Shown piece by piece: positions 44,908 through 57,200 of a stretch of DNA of 64,000 nucleotides (its first letter is position 1; each line of letters opens with the position of its first letter). This DNA comes from Ursus arctos (taxonomy: Eukaryota; Chordata; Mammalia; Carnivora; Ursidae), in NCBI RefSeq assembly GCF_023065955.2, contig NW_026623056.1:84381256-84445255 (forward strand), read 5' to 3'. The notes below the pieces were generated by a model that made no database searches, was not told where the DNA came from, and worked only from the letters and a program-made list of their open reading frames with translations. Made by a program: the position numbers and the translations under genes.

Positions 44908-45106
44908 TTTTTTCTTTTTTTTTTTTTAAAGATTCTATTTATTTATTTGAGAGACAGAGAATGAGAGAGAGAGCATGAGAAGGGGGACGGTCAGAGGGAG
45001 AAGCAGACTCCCTGCTGAGCAGGAAGCAGGACTTGATTCTGGGACTCCAGGATCATGACCTGAGCCGAAGGCAGTTGCTTAACCAACTGAGCCACCCAGG
45101 CTCCCC
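44908..45106 (-). mobile_element. SINEC
   Basis: Reverse orientation: T run and AAAGATTCTATTTATTTATTTGAG, ending GAGCCACCCAGGCTCCCC. Confidence 0.92.
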
Positions 45107-48100
45107 AACTGTATTTTGTTTCTTGAAATGGTTTCTTCTTTTCTCTTTCTCTTCCTAATTTTACGTTTCTAGACTCACTTTTCCTCGGTGCGGGTGTGAC
45201 TGAACTTAAAACCATCAGAACAACAGAGCTACAGCCTGCAAGGCCCTTGGGTCATTTCTCGTCTCTCTGGCTCCTCACCATCTCCATTCTTCTTGGTCCC
45301 TTCACTGAGAGCTGGGGCTTGGGAAAGGGGTGACAAGTGTAGCCCCCTGCTCTTCTTAGTGGGTTTATGTTCTTCTGTGAGTTCCCTCCCAATACAGGAG
45401 GCATTCGAAGCCAGAGCTCCAGCCACTTTTCATTTTTTCTTAGGAAAATCTCGTATCTCAATTTGCAACTTGGATGTCCTGCTTACGTTCCTAACCTTGC
45501 TCACATGCTATAGGAGAAAGAACAGCTCTGCCATCAGAAAGGATCGGTCTGCAGGGTAACCCACCCCCCCCAGGATGCTCTTATAGACTCTGGACCAGGG
45601 TATGTAGACAGTTCTTGGCTGTTCCCTCTGCTGCTATTCCGTTGGTGTCCAGATGCCCCTGCATTAGCCTCAGGACATCCCATGCCCTTCAACCCCTCTT
45701 CTTGCTTTTTCACCCCCTCTACCCCATGGCTTCTGCTATCCCACGGGAAACTCTCATTTGTCAATGAGAAACACCTGCAAGGCAAACAACCTTTCTTTAG
45801 TAGCAGCGGAGCATATCCTGAGTGTGGTCATATGCTCAGTTACAATACTTCCCCCAAGAAGGACAAAGAGGAGGAAGGGCACTGAAGTCCTCATTCTGCC
45901 TTACTGGTGACGGATGAGGTGCAGAGTGATGGAAGAGCCCCACCCTGCCCCCTGCCTATCGCCTGGCATGCTGTCCCCCCCTTGCTGTCCACAGCTCCAT
46001 CAGCACCTCATGCAGGTGGCTCGGCATGGCCGTGTCTTCTCTGATGGCCACGTGGTGCTCTCATCTCTTCTGTCCTCCTTCCCTTGGCCAACATCTCCCC
46101 ATCTGATTCACTTGGTTGTAGGAGGCCTGGCCTCCATTTCCTCCGAGAGCTCCTCTTTGGGTAGGGGTCCTGCACATAAAGGACATCTTCCCAAAGCTAC
46201 AGTCTCCTGGCATTCTCCTAAAATCCCCTAGAGGACCGCCCTTGTTCTGAAAAGAGACCGCCCACAACCTGTAGAGAGGCCATTCCGGCTCCATGACCTT
46301 ATTTCCCACAGCGCTGCTCCTCCAAGCTTCCAGACCAGCAAAAGACACACCTCCATTGTCTGTGCACAACCTGCCCTTCCCCCCTCCAGACAGGTGGACG
46401 ATCCTCTTCCAACCTGGGCCCAGGACATTTTCAATCCCAGATCTTCAGCAAAGGTGCAAAATGTGGGATCTGTGACCACCTCTAAGCCTCTTGGCATAGA
46501 GTCTATCTGTTTCCTTTAGCCCTGAATTCATTCTCAAGATGAAAAAATTGAGATCTCTCATACTAAACATCAAGATGTCTGGCTTCTCTTGTAAAACTCA
46601 ACAGATCTAGAAACTTTAGGCTCACTTTTGGCACAGCCACCAATGTCAGGGGCTGCATTTTCCACAAAAAGACACACTAGAGAGTTTACCACACGCCTCC
46701 CACTCTATATTCTCCCCAACAAGGACAATGAGCAGGACCCACTTACTCAATAACCTGCCTGTCTGTAGGTATTGAGCTGGTCACTTCTGTTCTAGGCCTT
46801 TCCCTTCCAGGACAAAGCCCCTTGCCTGGCTGCTCCTTCTCTTTGCATACCTGGGAACTCATTTCTGCCCTTGTTTTGTCCTGGCTAATTTGCTGTGTGG
46901 CAAGTGCTCTTTGCTTGTTTATCTTTTTAGAGCAAGGGTTCTTAATTTTTCAGGAATCTTCCTGGGCATTTGAGAAAAGCTCTGGCTTTCCTCCCATTCC
47001 TCCAAAGGCACGGATGTGCAGCATTTTGCCTACAATTCAGGAGACGTAAGGACCCTGGTATGCTGGGCGATTCGTGGCTGCCACATTAGGAACTGTAGGG
47101 CAAGGACTATCTTTTCCGTGAAATAATTTCAACTCTGCAGAACCGATTCTATGGGTCTTTACTATGTACTATGCTCAACGAATGTCACCGAGTGTTGCCG
47201 GACTGGGGGACAGCAAGACTGTCTACGAAAACAGTTGCTGAAGCTGCCCCTACCCAGGATCCTGGGAGCATAGCACTAATTCCTGGCACCCTCCAGTCAC
47301 CCAAGGAAGATGATGTACCAGCTCCAGACCCACCAAGTCAGGCATCACAGCTGCCCTTGCGTTTGACAAATAACCACAGCCTTCACCTTGCTATGAAAGA
47401 GCACAAATCCAATTAAGAAAGCTTTTCCAAAAGAAATAACATTGTTGTTCCTACTCACCCCCCAACCCCCTTTTTGTCCCGGAATAATGCTATGCTGATA
47501 GGAACATGATAAATTAATTACACTCTGGAATGCTATTCACTGCTAGGAAAGCACACTAAATCTACACATACAGTGTTTGACATTTGAATACAAATATTGC
47601 CTTTATGTTTTTGCTTTATTTTTTTTAAACCCAACAGGTCCAGTTTACATAGGATTATACATATAATCCTTTTAAAGGCTGTGGATTTAAAACAGCGAAG
47701 GTAATAATGTGCTGGGTGTTGTAGTCAGCCAAAGAGCAAGGTACCAGAGGAATGAGATTAACATCTCTTCAGTTCCTTGCATGTCTGATATTATTTTGGT
47801 GTTCCTCCAATTCCCGATAACACAGAAGCACTGCTGTGGCCCAAGTCCCTGAAATAGAAGGACATTGGCAAGCCTGAATTGGAAACCAGCCTTTCTGGGA
47901 ATGTGTGCGAAGGTCACTTTTTAGAAATGGGACTGTCCACAGTCGTCACGATTTCTGTGCCATTTCAACCAGGCCCTTCTGCCTGGCAGTCTGGGTTAAT
48001 GTGGGTTGCTGCAGGCCCTCCACAGGGATTGAAGGAAGAAATCAGAGGTGGTGTCTGGCATGTCTCGGTGGAGGACCAGAGGAACTATATTCAGAGGAAA

Positions 48101-50150
48101 TCTTCAGAAGAGCAAATTCCAAAATACCTTTAAGTTTGAAATGTGTGAACACTGAAAAGATTTTCATGACACCCCTGATCTTTGAATCCTTATTCTAAGT
48201 AATATTGAGTCTGAACTCAGACCCTTTCCCTTAAAATTTTTCTCAATAAATAAATCTCCTGATGATGGGCCAGTTTAATTCAGTATCTACTGAGTTCCTA
48301 GATGGGCAGGGTGGAGAGCACGCAATTAAATGCATGTCCAAATTTACCCACCTTGCAGAGTAGAGCTGAGATGCCACCCCCTTCTCTTGCCAGCCTTCCC
48401 CCACCCTCAACACACACACAGTCTTCCTGGCGGAAGTGGTCTCTTCCTACTGGAGAGATGCTATGCAAATATTGCCCTTATGTTTGTTGTTGTTGTTGTC
48501 CTTGTTGTTGTTATTGTTGTTGTTGTTAAACCCAATCGGTTCCAACAGCACAAGGTGTCACCTTGACCATGGCACTCTGTCCCCCAAAGCTCTTAGGACT
48601 AGTCTTCTTGTTTCATTTCTGAAGGCCCCACCAAGGCCAGCACGTATCAACTTCTGCCAGGAATCTAACAAGAGTTTCCAGGCTAATCTTCTAACTCCAT
48701 CTGGCCCTCTTCCTCTCTCCTCAAGAGGTCCATTTTACTACACTTTCTACATTTACTACATTTTCTACTTCACCTGTCAGTAGCTGACTATCACATTGGC
48801 CTTCCTTGTCAGCTGTCAGCTGTCAGCTCCCAAAGGACAAGCTCTACCAACTCATTCGCCTTTAGTGCTCCACTGGGACCAGTGAGGAATGTAGCAAGTA
48901 GACAGGGATTCACAGATATTTCTTGAGTAGATAACTGGTTACTTTCCATGATTTGGAGGGGCACCCCTTTCTGGGCCAGTCATAGACCAGACTGTATCCC
49001 CTGGTGGCACCTGAGCATGATAGAATCTCAATGAACATTTGCTGAGTCAAGTTGAATTTAATGGACTGTCAGAGCGTGGAAGTTTGGGCTAGAAAAGTAA
49101 GTAGGAGGAATAAGTCTGAGTGACAGTATCTAAATGAAAATCCATGCTGTGACAGTAGATCAGACCTTTTCTCCTCTGATGTTGCTCATTTGTAAATCAC
49201 GAAATGCCCAAGGTGCCATAAGCAGTGAATATTGGACAAGGGAATTGTCTATAACAAATGTCATGATTGTTCAGTGTTCCATGTCCCTTGGCAGCGAGTG
49301 TGGCCTGGGACTAAAATGGGAAAGACTCAGAACCCTGTGTGGGGTCCTGGCCCTGCAAATAAACCATCCAATCAGTAAACCTGAACCGAGGCACTTGAAC
49401 CCTCCCTTTCTTGTTTTGCTCATTTGCGATTCAGGTGATAAGAAGTCTCGCTCTATTTGACTTGTTGTGTCGCTGTGATGAGTTGAAAAAGCTTCTTTAA
49501 ATCCCTGTGCAACAAGGCAGTGGATTGAAAGTAAGGAAGATAGGGAAGAGTGTTCTGGACAATACGGCTCAATGAGTTCATGCTTTGACCCAGCCTTCAG
49601 CTCTGAACACAGCCATGACAGATAAGGTATAAAAATAGAAAGCTAAAAAGAGATGTCTGGCTCAAGAGAAACAGTGAAAGCTTTCTGGAAGCCTCTGACC
49701 CACTGGGCTCTTGGTCTAAAGTCAGCAGGGAGCTTAGCTCCTCTGGGCAAGCCCAACAGGCAAACAAGGAAGGATGACAGACCGGAAGCGAGTTACCTGA
49801 AGTCAGGAGCTGAGTGGGAGTCCTGAAAGGAAGGAATCATGGAAAGAAACCATTGTCTGGAGACTACAGTTCTAGAAAAATGGGAGTCTAGGGTTGCGGA
49901 GCTGGAGACCCAATTCCCCACCAAAAACTGAGCCTAGTCACATACTGGCCTCATGACTGTGTGGATGCCCCCAGGATCAGTATGGGACAGAGACCCCAAC
50001 CTACTGTTATCAAGGCCAGGGTGCCCCCAAACTGCCATTACCTAGTCCAGGATGACAGTCCAGAGTCCAGGTGAAAGCTGTCACAAAATGTTGGTCAGGG
50101 AAGGGGGGGCTGGGTGAGGTGGAGCCAGGTGAAAATGAAACTGAAATATG
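45107..50150. other. Non-coding, no gene recognised
   Basis: Unique or heavily diverged sequence with L2-like traces near 46800-46860 and 48820-48930. Frames of up to 115 codons carry no recognisable domain. It may be an intron of long KCNE1 isoforms. Confidence 0.4.
48484..48530 (+). repeat. (GTT)n microsatellite
   Basis: About 14 GTT units with CTT and ATT interruptions. Confidence 0.9.
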
Positions 50151-50159
50151 AAAAGAAGC

Positions 50160-50510
50160 CAACAAACAAAATCCACTCGAAAGGAGCCTAAAATTAAAAT
50201 TCTAAAACATGTGAAGAAATTTAATATCAAGGACAGTCAAAAGTCCTCAAATCATTTTATGAAGTTAGAACACTCTGATACCAAACTGCATGAGAATGGG
50301 ACAAAAAAGGAAAATCACCCATCAGCATCAACCTTGAAAACTGTTGCAGAGACGCTAGGTAAAAATGTTAGCAAACCGAATTCAACAACTCTTAAATCAA
50401 CATTATATAATAACAAACAAAATAATAAGTTTATTCCAGGAATGCCAGGTTGGTTTAATGTGGTATAATATAAGAAAATCGATGTACATAAGTCATGTGG
50501 TAGTAGTAAT
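50160..50510 (+). mobile_element. Old L1 ORF2 fragment
   Basis: TCATTTTATGAAGTTAG, CACTCTGATACCAAACTGC and TTATTCCAGGAATGCCAGGTTGG are L1 ORF2 words in order. A 106-codon frame here is a remnant. Confidence 0.8.
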
Positions 50511-50559
50511 ATTAATATTATGATAAATTAATGATTAATTTTATGTTACAACTTGCTTG

Positions 50560-50900
50560 GGCCACACAGTGCTCAGATATTTGGTCAAACGTTATTCTGG
50601 GTGTTTCTGTGAAGGTGTTTTTGATGAGATTAACATTGACATCTACAGACACAGTAAAGCAGATTGCATGCCTCAATGTAGGTGGGCCTTACCCAATCAG
50701 TTGAAGACCCTACTAGAACAAAAGTCTGACTCTCTCTCAAGTAAGAGAGAATTCTCCTGCCTGAGAGCCTTTGAAATGGGACATAAAGCTCTTCCTGGAT
50801 CTACAGCAGACTGCCGGCCCTTAGACCAACATCGGGACATCAGCTCTGTAGATTTTCTATTTGTTAGTCTCCATAATCAAGTGATCCAATTCCTTAAAGC
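50560..50900 (+). mobile_element. Ancient dispersed repeat, family uncertain
   Basis: GGTGTTTCTGTGAAGGTGTTTTTGATGAGATTAACATT, AAAGCAGATTGCATGCC and CAGTTGAAGACCCTACTAGAAC form a pattern I recognise from a common eutherian repeat but cannot name with confidence. Confidence 0.5.
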
Positions 50901-50989
50901 AAATCTTTTCATAACCTCCTAATGGTCCTTTTTCTCTGGAGAGAAACACACATGTTATTATTATCAAATTTACTGAAGTGATTCATTTT

Positions 50990-51710
50990 AAAGGAGAAAA
51001 ACCGTATGAGCATTCATTTCTTTGTTTAGTCAACATTTACATTATTCATCACTTATTCTGTGCAGACACTGTTTTAGACACAGAGAGGGATCAACAAAGT
51101 GGACAAAAATGTCTTTTCTGATGGACCTTATGTTCAATTTGGTGGGGGGAAGGAAGGGGAGAAGGACCCCAGTGGTCAAGAAAATAAATAACATTCCTAA
51201 AATGTAGAAGTGCCATGGAAAAATCAAGCAGAGAAGGGGGATAGGGAGTGTTGGCCAGGGGTTGGGGGAGGTTGTAATTTTAAATAGGGTGGCAGGGGAA
51301 ATTCCCACTGAAGAAATGAGATTTCAATGAAGGTCTTAAGGAAGCGAGGAGCAAGTAATTTGGGCACCTGGGAGGAGGCAGAGGGAGATGCAAATGCCAG
51401 GAGCCTAGGATGGGAAAGGTCTGGTGAGAGGAGAAAGAAATCAGTTACTGTGGCTGGGAAGAGGGAACAGGAAGTGGAGGGAAGACAAGGGAAGTGCTCA
51501 AGCGATGGGGGAAAGATCTTATAGGTACTTTCATAAACTTTTGTAAGATGGGAAAAATGGGACAGGTGTTAAATGGGAATAACTTACGTTTAATGTGTTC
51601 ATGGTGGTTGCCATGTTGAGAACTGGTTGAAGATGCTGAAGAAGGGAGACTAGTCAGGAGGCTGAACAGGGATGGTGTATCACAGGAAATGGTGTGAACT
51701 GGTCCGAGTC
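50990..51710 (+). mobile_element. Ancient LINE-like repeat (L2/CR1 class?)
   Basis: ACAAAGTGGACAAAAATGTCTTTTCTGATGGACCTTATG, TTTTAAATAGGGTGGCAGGGG and GGAACAGGAAG follow the order of an old dispersed repeat. Family is uncertain. A further portion of the same family appears near 58060-58360. Confidence 0.45.
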
Positions 51711-51719
51711 TGGATTATA

Positions 51720-52300
51720 TTCATATGTATTTAAAGTCATGTTTATTAAGGTATAATTTGCATTTGATAAAATTTCTCTCTTTGAGGTATAACATTCGAG
51801 GAATTTTGACAAATGTACAGTCATGTAATCGTAATCATAATAAAGATATGGAATCTTTCCTTCACTTCAAAATTTCCCATGTGCCCCTTTGTACCTATCT
51901 GTTCTCCTAACCTAAGCTCCCAGCAACCACTAATCTGATTTCAGTTTCACTTTTCCAGAATGCTGTACAAATGGAGTCATATAGTATGCAGTCTTTTACA
52001 TTTAGCTTCCTTCACTTGGCATAAGGATTTGGAGATTTGTACGTGTTGTTTCAGGTATCTGTAGCTTGTTCCTAATACTGCTGGTTAGTATTTCATAACG
52101 GATGTGCTGTGATATTTATCAGTCACTAGCTGATAGACATTACCATTTACTTTAGGTGTTTACTTCAGGTTACTTTAAGGTTTAACTTAGGGTTCTTATA
52201 AACAAAATTGATAAAAACATCCAATTACACGTCTTTGTGTAGACTTATGTTTTCATTTTTATCAGGTTAATACTTAGGACTAGTTGTATGTTTAAATTTA
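51720..52300 (-). mobile_element. Old L1, reverse orientation
   Basis: AAGGTATAATTTGCATTTG, CCCAGCAACCACTAATCTG and GCATAAGGATTTGGAG give the reverse-complement L1 tail pattern. Diverged. Confidence 0.6.
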
Positions 52301-52303
52301 TAA

Positions 52304-52530
52304 GAGGTGCACTTAGGTGGCTCAGTCGTTTAAGCATCTGCCTTTGGCTCAGGACATGATCCCAGGGTTCTGGGATTGAGCTCCACATTGGGCTTCCTGC
52401 TCAGTGGGGAGCCTGCTTCTCCCTCTCCCCACCCCCCGCTCATGCTCTCCCTCTCTCACTTGCTCTCTTGCTCTCTCTCAAATAAATAAATTAAATCTTA
52501 AAAAAATAAAATAAAAATAAAAGTGAATAT
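52304..52530 (+). mobile_element. SINEC
   Basis: Head GAGGTGCACTTAGGTGGCTCAG; tail AAATAAATAAATTAAATCTTAAAA plus an A-rich extension. Confidence 0.9.
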
Positions 52531-52596
52531 AGAATGCTTTATCACACTGGTAGAAACCTGACGGGGAAAATTCTTTAACAAAAAAAAGCTGTTAAA

Positions 52597-53679
52597 AGAA
52601 AAATAAAGCTGGAGGTATCACAATTCCAGATTTGAAGTTATATTACAAAACAGTAGTAATTAAAACAGTACGGTACTGGCATAAAAATAGACACATAGGT
52701 CAATGGAATACAATTAAAAAAACAGAAATAAATACTCAATTATATGGTCAATTAATTTTTGACAAAGAAGGCAAAAACATACAATGGGAAAAAGTCTCTT
52801 TAACCAGTAGTGTTGGGAAAACTGGACAGCTGCACACAAGAGAATGAAACTGGACTGCTTTCTTACACCATACACAAAAATAAACTCAAAATGTATTAAA
52901 AGCATAACTAAATGTGAGATCTGAAACCATAAAAAATCCTAGAAGAGAGCACAGGTGGTAATTTCTCTAACATCAGCTGTAGCAACATTTTTCTAGATCT
53001 GTCTCCTGAGGCAAGGGAAATAAAAGCAAAAATAAACTACTGGGACTATTGCAAAATAAAGCTTTCTGCACAAAGAAGGAAACAATCAATAAAACTCAAA
53101 GGCAACCTACTGAATGGGAAAAGATATTTGCAAATGACAGATCTGATTAAGGGTTAGTATCCAAAATATATAAAGAACTGATACAACTCAACACCAAATA
53201 AAACAAATAATCTGATTTAAAAATGGGTAGAAGACATGAACAGGCATTTCTCCAAAGAAGACATACAGATGGCCAACAGACACATGAAAAGATGCTCAAC
53301 GTCATTGATCATTAAGGACATGCAAATCAAAACTACAACGAGACATCATCTCACACTTATCCAAATGGCTAAAATCAACAATACAAGAAACAACAGGTGT
53401 AGGTGAAGACGTGGAGAAAAAGGCACCCTCATGCACTGCTGGGGGGAATGCAAACTGGTGCAGCCACTGTGAAAAACAGTACGGAGGTTCCTCAAAAAAT
53501 TAAACATTGAATTACCCTATGGTCTAGTAATCACATTACTGGGTATTTACCCAAAGAATATGAAAGCACTAATTCAAAGGGATACATGCACCCACCCCAA
53601 TGTTTATAGCAGCATTATCTACAATAGCCAAACTATGGAAACAGCCCAAGTGTCCATCGATAGATGAATGGGTAAAGAA

Positions 53680-53720
<41 letters not shown>

Positions 53721-54058
53721 CGGAATATTATTCAGCTATAAAAAATAACGAAATCCTGCCATTTGCAGCATATGGTTGGCGTTAGAGAGTATAGTGCTAA
53801 GGGAAATAAGTCAGTCAGGGAAAAACAAATACCATATGATTTCACTCATATGTGGAATTGAAGAAACAAAACAAATAAGCAAAGGAAAAAAAAAAAAAAG
53901 AAGAGAGACAAACCAAGAAACAGACTGTCAACTCTAGAGAACAAACCGACGGCCACCAGAGGGGAGGGGGGTGGGGGGATGGGTGAAATAGGTGATGGGG
54001 ACTAAGGAGTGCACTTATCATGATGAAAAGTCAATTAAATAAGTAAATAGGACAAAAG
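52597..54058 (+). mobile_element. 5'-truncated L1
   Basis: L1 ORF2 from the region AAAGCTGGAGGTATCACAATTCC to its C-terminus, 3' UTR and A-rich tail. Frames are broken (52632-52847, 53600-53785). AAAAAAGCTGTTAAA at 52582-52596 and 54059-54073 is a perfect 15-base duplication. Older than the two young copies at 14.8 and 26.3 kb, judged by divergence. Confidence 0.92.
53682..53719 (+). repeat. (CA)n microsatellite inside L1
   Basis: About 19 AC units between AAGAAG and ACGGAATATTATTCAG, at the position where L1 ORF2 often carries AT or AC expansions. Confidence 0.93.
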
Positions 54059-54073
54059 AAAAAAGCTGTTAAA

Positions 54074-54120
54074 CAGAAGTCAAAAAATAATATAGCAGAA
54101 ATATATCCAACTAGACCAAT
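54074..54120 (+). mobile_element. Old L1 remnant next to insertions
   Basis: Continues at 54345-54456 and about 54650-55160, broken by two SINEs. Best L1 words are at 55033-55160 (AGACAGAACCCTACACTCAACC; ACTTGGTCACAAAGGAAGTCCC). Confidence 0.5.
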
Positions 54121-54131
54121 AATAATTTCTT

Positions 54132-54331
54132 TTTTTTTTTTTAAGATTTTATTTATTTATTTGACAGAGACAGAGACAGCCAGCGAGAGAGGGAACACAA
54201 GCAGGGGGAGTGGGAGAGGAAGAAGCAGGCTCACAGCGGAGGAGCCTGATGTGGGGCTCGATCCCGGAACGCCGGGATCACACCCTGAGCTGAAGGCAGA
54301 CGCTTAACCGCTGTGCCACCCAGGCGCCCCG
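54132..54331 (-). mobile_element. Young SINEC
   Basis: Reverse orientation with GACAGCCAGCGAGAGAGGGA and ending CACCCAGGCGCCCC. The duplication ATAATAATTTCTT at 54119-54131 and 54332-54344 is perfect. Confidence 0.95.
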
Positions 54332-54456
54332 ATAATAATTTCTTAAACAGGATATGTAGACACTAAAAGACTAAGATTATCACACTGAATAACAAAATTA
54401 AATCTGACTCTTTGCTGCTTTTGCAAGATGCACATCAAAAGTAAAACCAGACGTGG

Positions 54457-54645
54457 GACGCCTGGGGGGCTTGGTTGGTTGAGCATCTGCTTTCTGCTCT
54501 GTCATGATCCTGGGTCCTGAGATCGAGCCCCGCATCGGGCTCCCTGCTCAGAGGGGAATCTGCTTCTCCCTCCCCCTTTACCACTCCCACTGCGTGTGCT
54601 CTCTCTCTCTCATTAAATAAGTAAAATCTTTTTTAAAAAATAAAA
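54457..54645 (+). mobile_element. SINEC
   Basis: Head GGGACGCCTGGGGGGCTTGG; tail ATTAAATAAGTAAAATCTTTTTTAAAA. Confidence 0.9.
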
Positions 54646-55160
54646 TAAAACCAAATCAAAAAGTTGAAAATGAAATAATGTATGAAAAAATATATTCAGT
54701 AAATACTAAAGCACAGAAATCTAAGCTATCAATATTAATATACAAAAAAGTAAAAATTCAGGCGATCAGTAGGATATCAAGGTCACATAATTTAATAAAA
54801 TGAAGATATTAAAGTTACGGCTTTGTTTGTGTGTAAACATGTAGAATTAAAAAATGTAAGACAATATTGGCTGATTTACAAGAAATCGGGATATTCATAT
54901 GAAGAGGAATTGGGTTGTGGGAGAAGTTTAACATCCTTCTCTGAGAAACTGCTACATCTTTTCTCTCCCCCCAAAATGCTAAGCATAAGCATAAAAAATA
55001 TTTGAGTAATAGAATTCCGAAGCTTTATTGAGTGAACATACAGACAGAACCCTACACTCAACCAGTAGAGAGTATTCATTCTTTACAAGTATCAGTGGAA
55101 CAGTTTCAGACATTGGCCACGTACTTGGTCACAAAGGAAGTCCCAACCCATTTTTAAATG
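54646..55160 (+). mobile_element. Old L1 ORF2 fragment
   Basis: AGACAGAACCCTACACTCAACC, GTATTCATTCTTTACAAGTATC and CATTGGCCACGTACTTGGTCAC are diverged L1 ORF2. Left border unclear. Confidence 0.6.
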
Positions 55161-56093
55161 TCAGTTTTATGTGGACTGGGTGCTATGGCCCAAATGCAAC
55201 GAAGTTCTGAATCGGTGTGTGTAGCTCTAGGATCAAAGGGGCAGGACGTGACACACGTGCACGTCGTGGTCGTGGGGCGTCCTATCTGTCCTGCCTATAC
55301 CTTCACCCCTTCCCTACTCGTGGGACAGGACCTGAGGGCAGAAAGAGCTATGCCGGGACTGTGAGGAGTGACTGACGGTAGACTTCCTAATTAGTGGGGC
55401 TTAGGGATAGCGCAAGGCTCCAAGAATCTGGAAGCAATGCTTTCAGGACCTTGAGGGGCCAGCTGCTGCCAAGAGACGGTTACTTTGAAACATTAAGACC
55501 CTAAGACAGCCATGAATTCCTGGAAGAAGGTCACACTCTGCGTTTTTCAGGGATCCATCCAGGGCTGCCAGCTGTAAGGAGATTTTAACTGAAGCTACAT
55601 TTGTTTTGCCTTCATTCCCCGCATCAGAAGGATCACAGGAGCCGACAGACAGGGGGTTCCCGGTGGTCAACGCTGGAACTTCTGAGCTGCAAAATAAAGT
55701 AATATTAGATTATAACACAAAGTATCAAGTAAAATCCACCAGTCCATATGCATATAAATAAATGATTGGATATATTTATAAATGAGGAAGAAGAGACTAA
55801 ATCTCTATGCGGAAGGGTTCCAAAGGATTAATGCCGCTATCGTGCCTCGAAAGGGAGAGTCAAAGTCCCCATTCTGTGAGTGACTTCCTTCTAAACCGAA
55901 CAGGATAGAAAGGGAGGGGAAAAGACTAACGTTGCTTTGGAGATGCCTGACCAACCCTGCCTCCGGCGGCAGCTGACCAAGGCCACCGACAGGACAGTCA
56001 TCAATCATGTTGACAGTACGTACACTTGCCACGATGTGCTGAAAATAGCACTTGACCTCTGTGACCCTCCTCCCCGTAACTTATAATCCAGCC
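55161..56093. other. Non-coding, nothing recognised
   Basis: No gene or named repeat was identified. A (ATT)n run at 56095-56112 marks the tail of the next SINE. Confidence 0.4.
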
Positions 56094-56296
56094 TTTATTA
56101 TTATTATTATTAAAGATTTTTATTTACTTATTTGTGAAAGAGAGAGAGAGTACAAGCAGGGGGAGTGGCAGAGGGAGAGGGAGAAGCAGGCTCCCCACTC
56201 AGCAGGGAGCGGATGTGGGGCTCCATCCCAGCACCCTGGGGGTCATGACCTGAGCCGAAGGCAGACGCTTCACTCACAGAGCTATCCGGGCGCCCC
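56094..56296 (-). mobile_element. SINEC
   Basis: Reverse orientation: (TTA)n, AAAGATTTTTATTTACTTATTTG, ending GAGCTATCCGGGCGCCCC. Confidence 0.92.
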
Positions 56297-56749
56297 AAAA
56301 AGAAAAATTTAAATGAACCAACCGGTGGTGGACATAGAAAGATAGATGAATCTCTCTAATAGGAAGTTGAGCAAAAGAAGCCAGACGAGCCAACAGATTG
56401 TATGACGTCTCGCATATAGGATTCTTAGGCTGGCGATTAGGGCATGAGAAGTTAGAAAGGGGTTTCCTTTTGGGGAAGTGCAGCAGGCGGTGAGCAGATG
56501 ACGTCACGTGAGGCGCTTGGGAAGCGTAATTCACGTTCTCTTTCTTGCTCCAGTCGGGTTCCCGGATACTTTCATTTCATGACCATTAATGAACTAATTA
56601 CGTGTGCGCTTTGCTGTGCACTGCGACAAACCCGAACGGTGGAAAGGAAGCAAAACCGCCCGGGGAGTGAATCAGAGTGTGTATCCCCATGGATGAATAC
56701 GAAAAAATGTTGAATTTTAAAAAGTATTCTGCCAAATCATACCTAAAAT

Positions 56750-57200
56750 ATACCAGTTTTTAAAATTTACCATTGGTAGAGCAAAGTTTGTCTCTGTTCC
56801 GGGAAAGAGAGGTTTTTATAAAAAGACCTCCCAAGGCCAAAGCAGCCTTAAGACAAAAGAAAAAGGCCACCAAATCCAGCTTGACGAGAAATGGTTTCTT
56901 AAGAGGATTTACAGACAGAAGCGTGTCTTGCGCGGGCCACAAGTCAAGCAGAGCTCCCCAGCCCCCCTCTCCCTTAAGACCAGCTTTTATAACCCTAGGG
57001 GCTGGGAGTACAGGTGAGGGATCACTTAAGAGGGGAATGTTGGAAAATCGGTGTGTCATTGTCCTGTCCCCAGGGCAGATCAAAGATGCTTTGCCCTGAC
57101 GTGTACGTAAAGGTGTGGTTGAACAAAAGGAAAGAATGAGGTGGGGAGGAGGTGGGGGTGCGATGGGGGGTTGGGGGGTGCTGTGCTCCCGAATGTTTCA
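56750..57200 (-). mobile_element. Possible solo LTR of an old endogenous retrovirus
   Basis: Minus strand: TATAAAAG (56991-56984) followed by a segment with TTTCTCGTCAAGCTGGATTTGGTGGCC, reminiscent of retroviral R-U5. The poly-A signal position reads AAGAAACC, not AATAAACC. No viral genes flank it. The 108-codon plus-strand frame across it is judged spurious. Family and borders are uncertain. Confidence 0.4.

Noticed and set aside
56773..57099. 108-codon plus-strand frame with a basic N-terminal part
   Set aside because: It overlaps an LTR-like element on the opposite strand and resembles no family I know.
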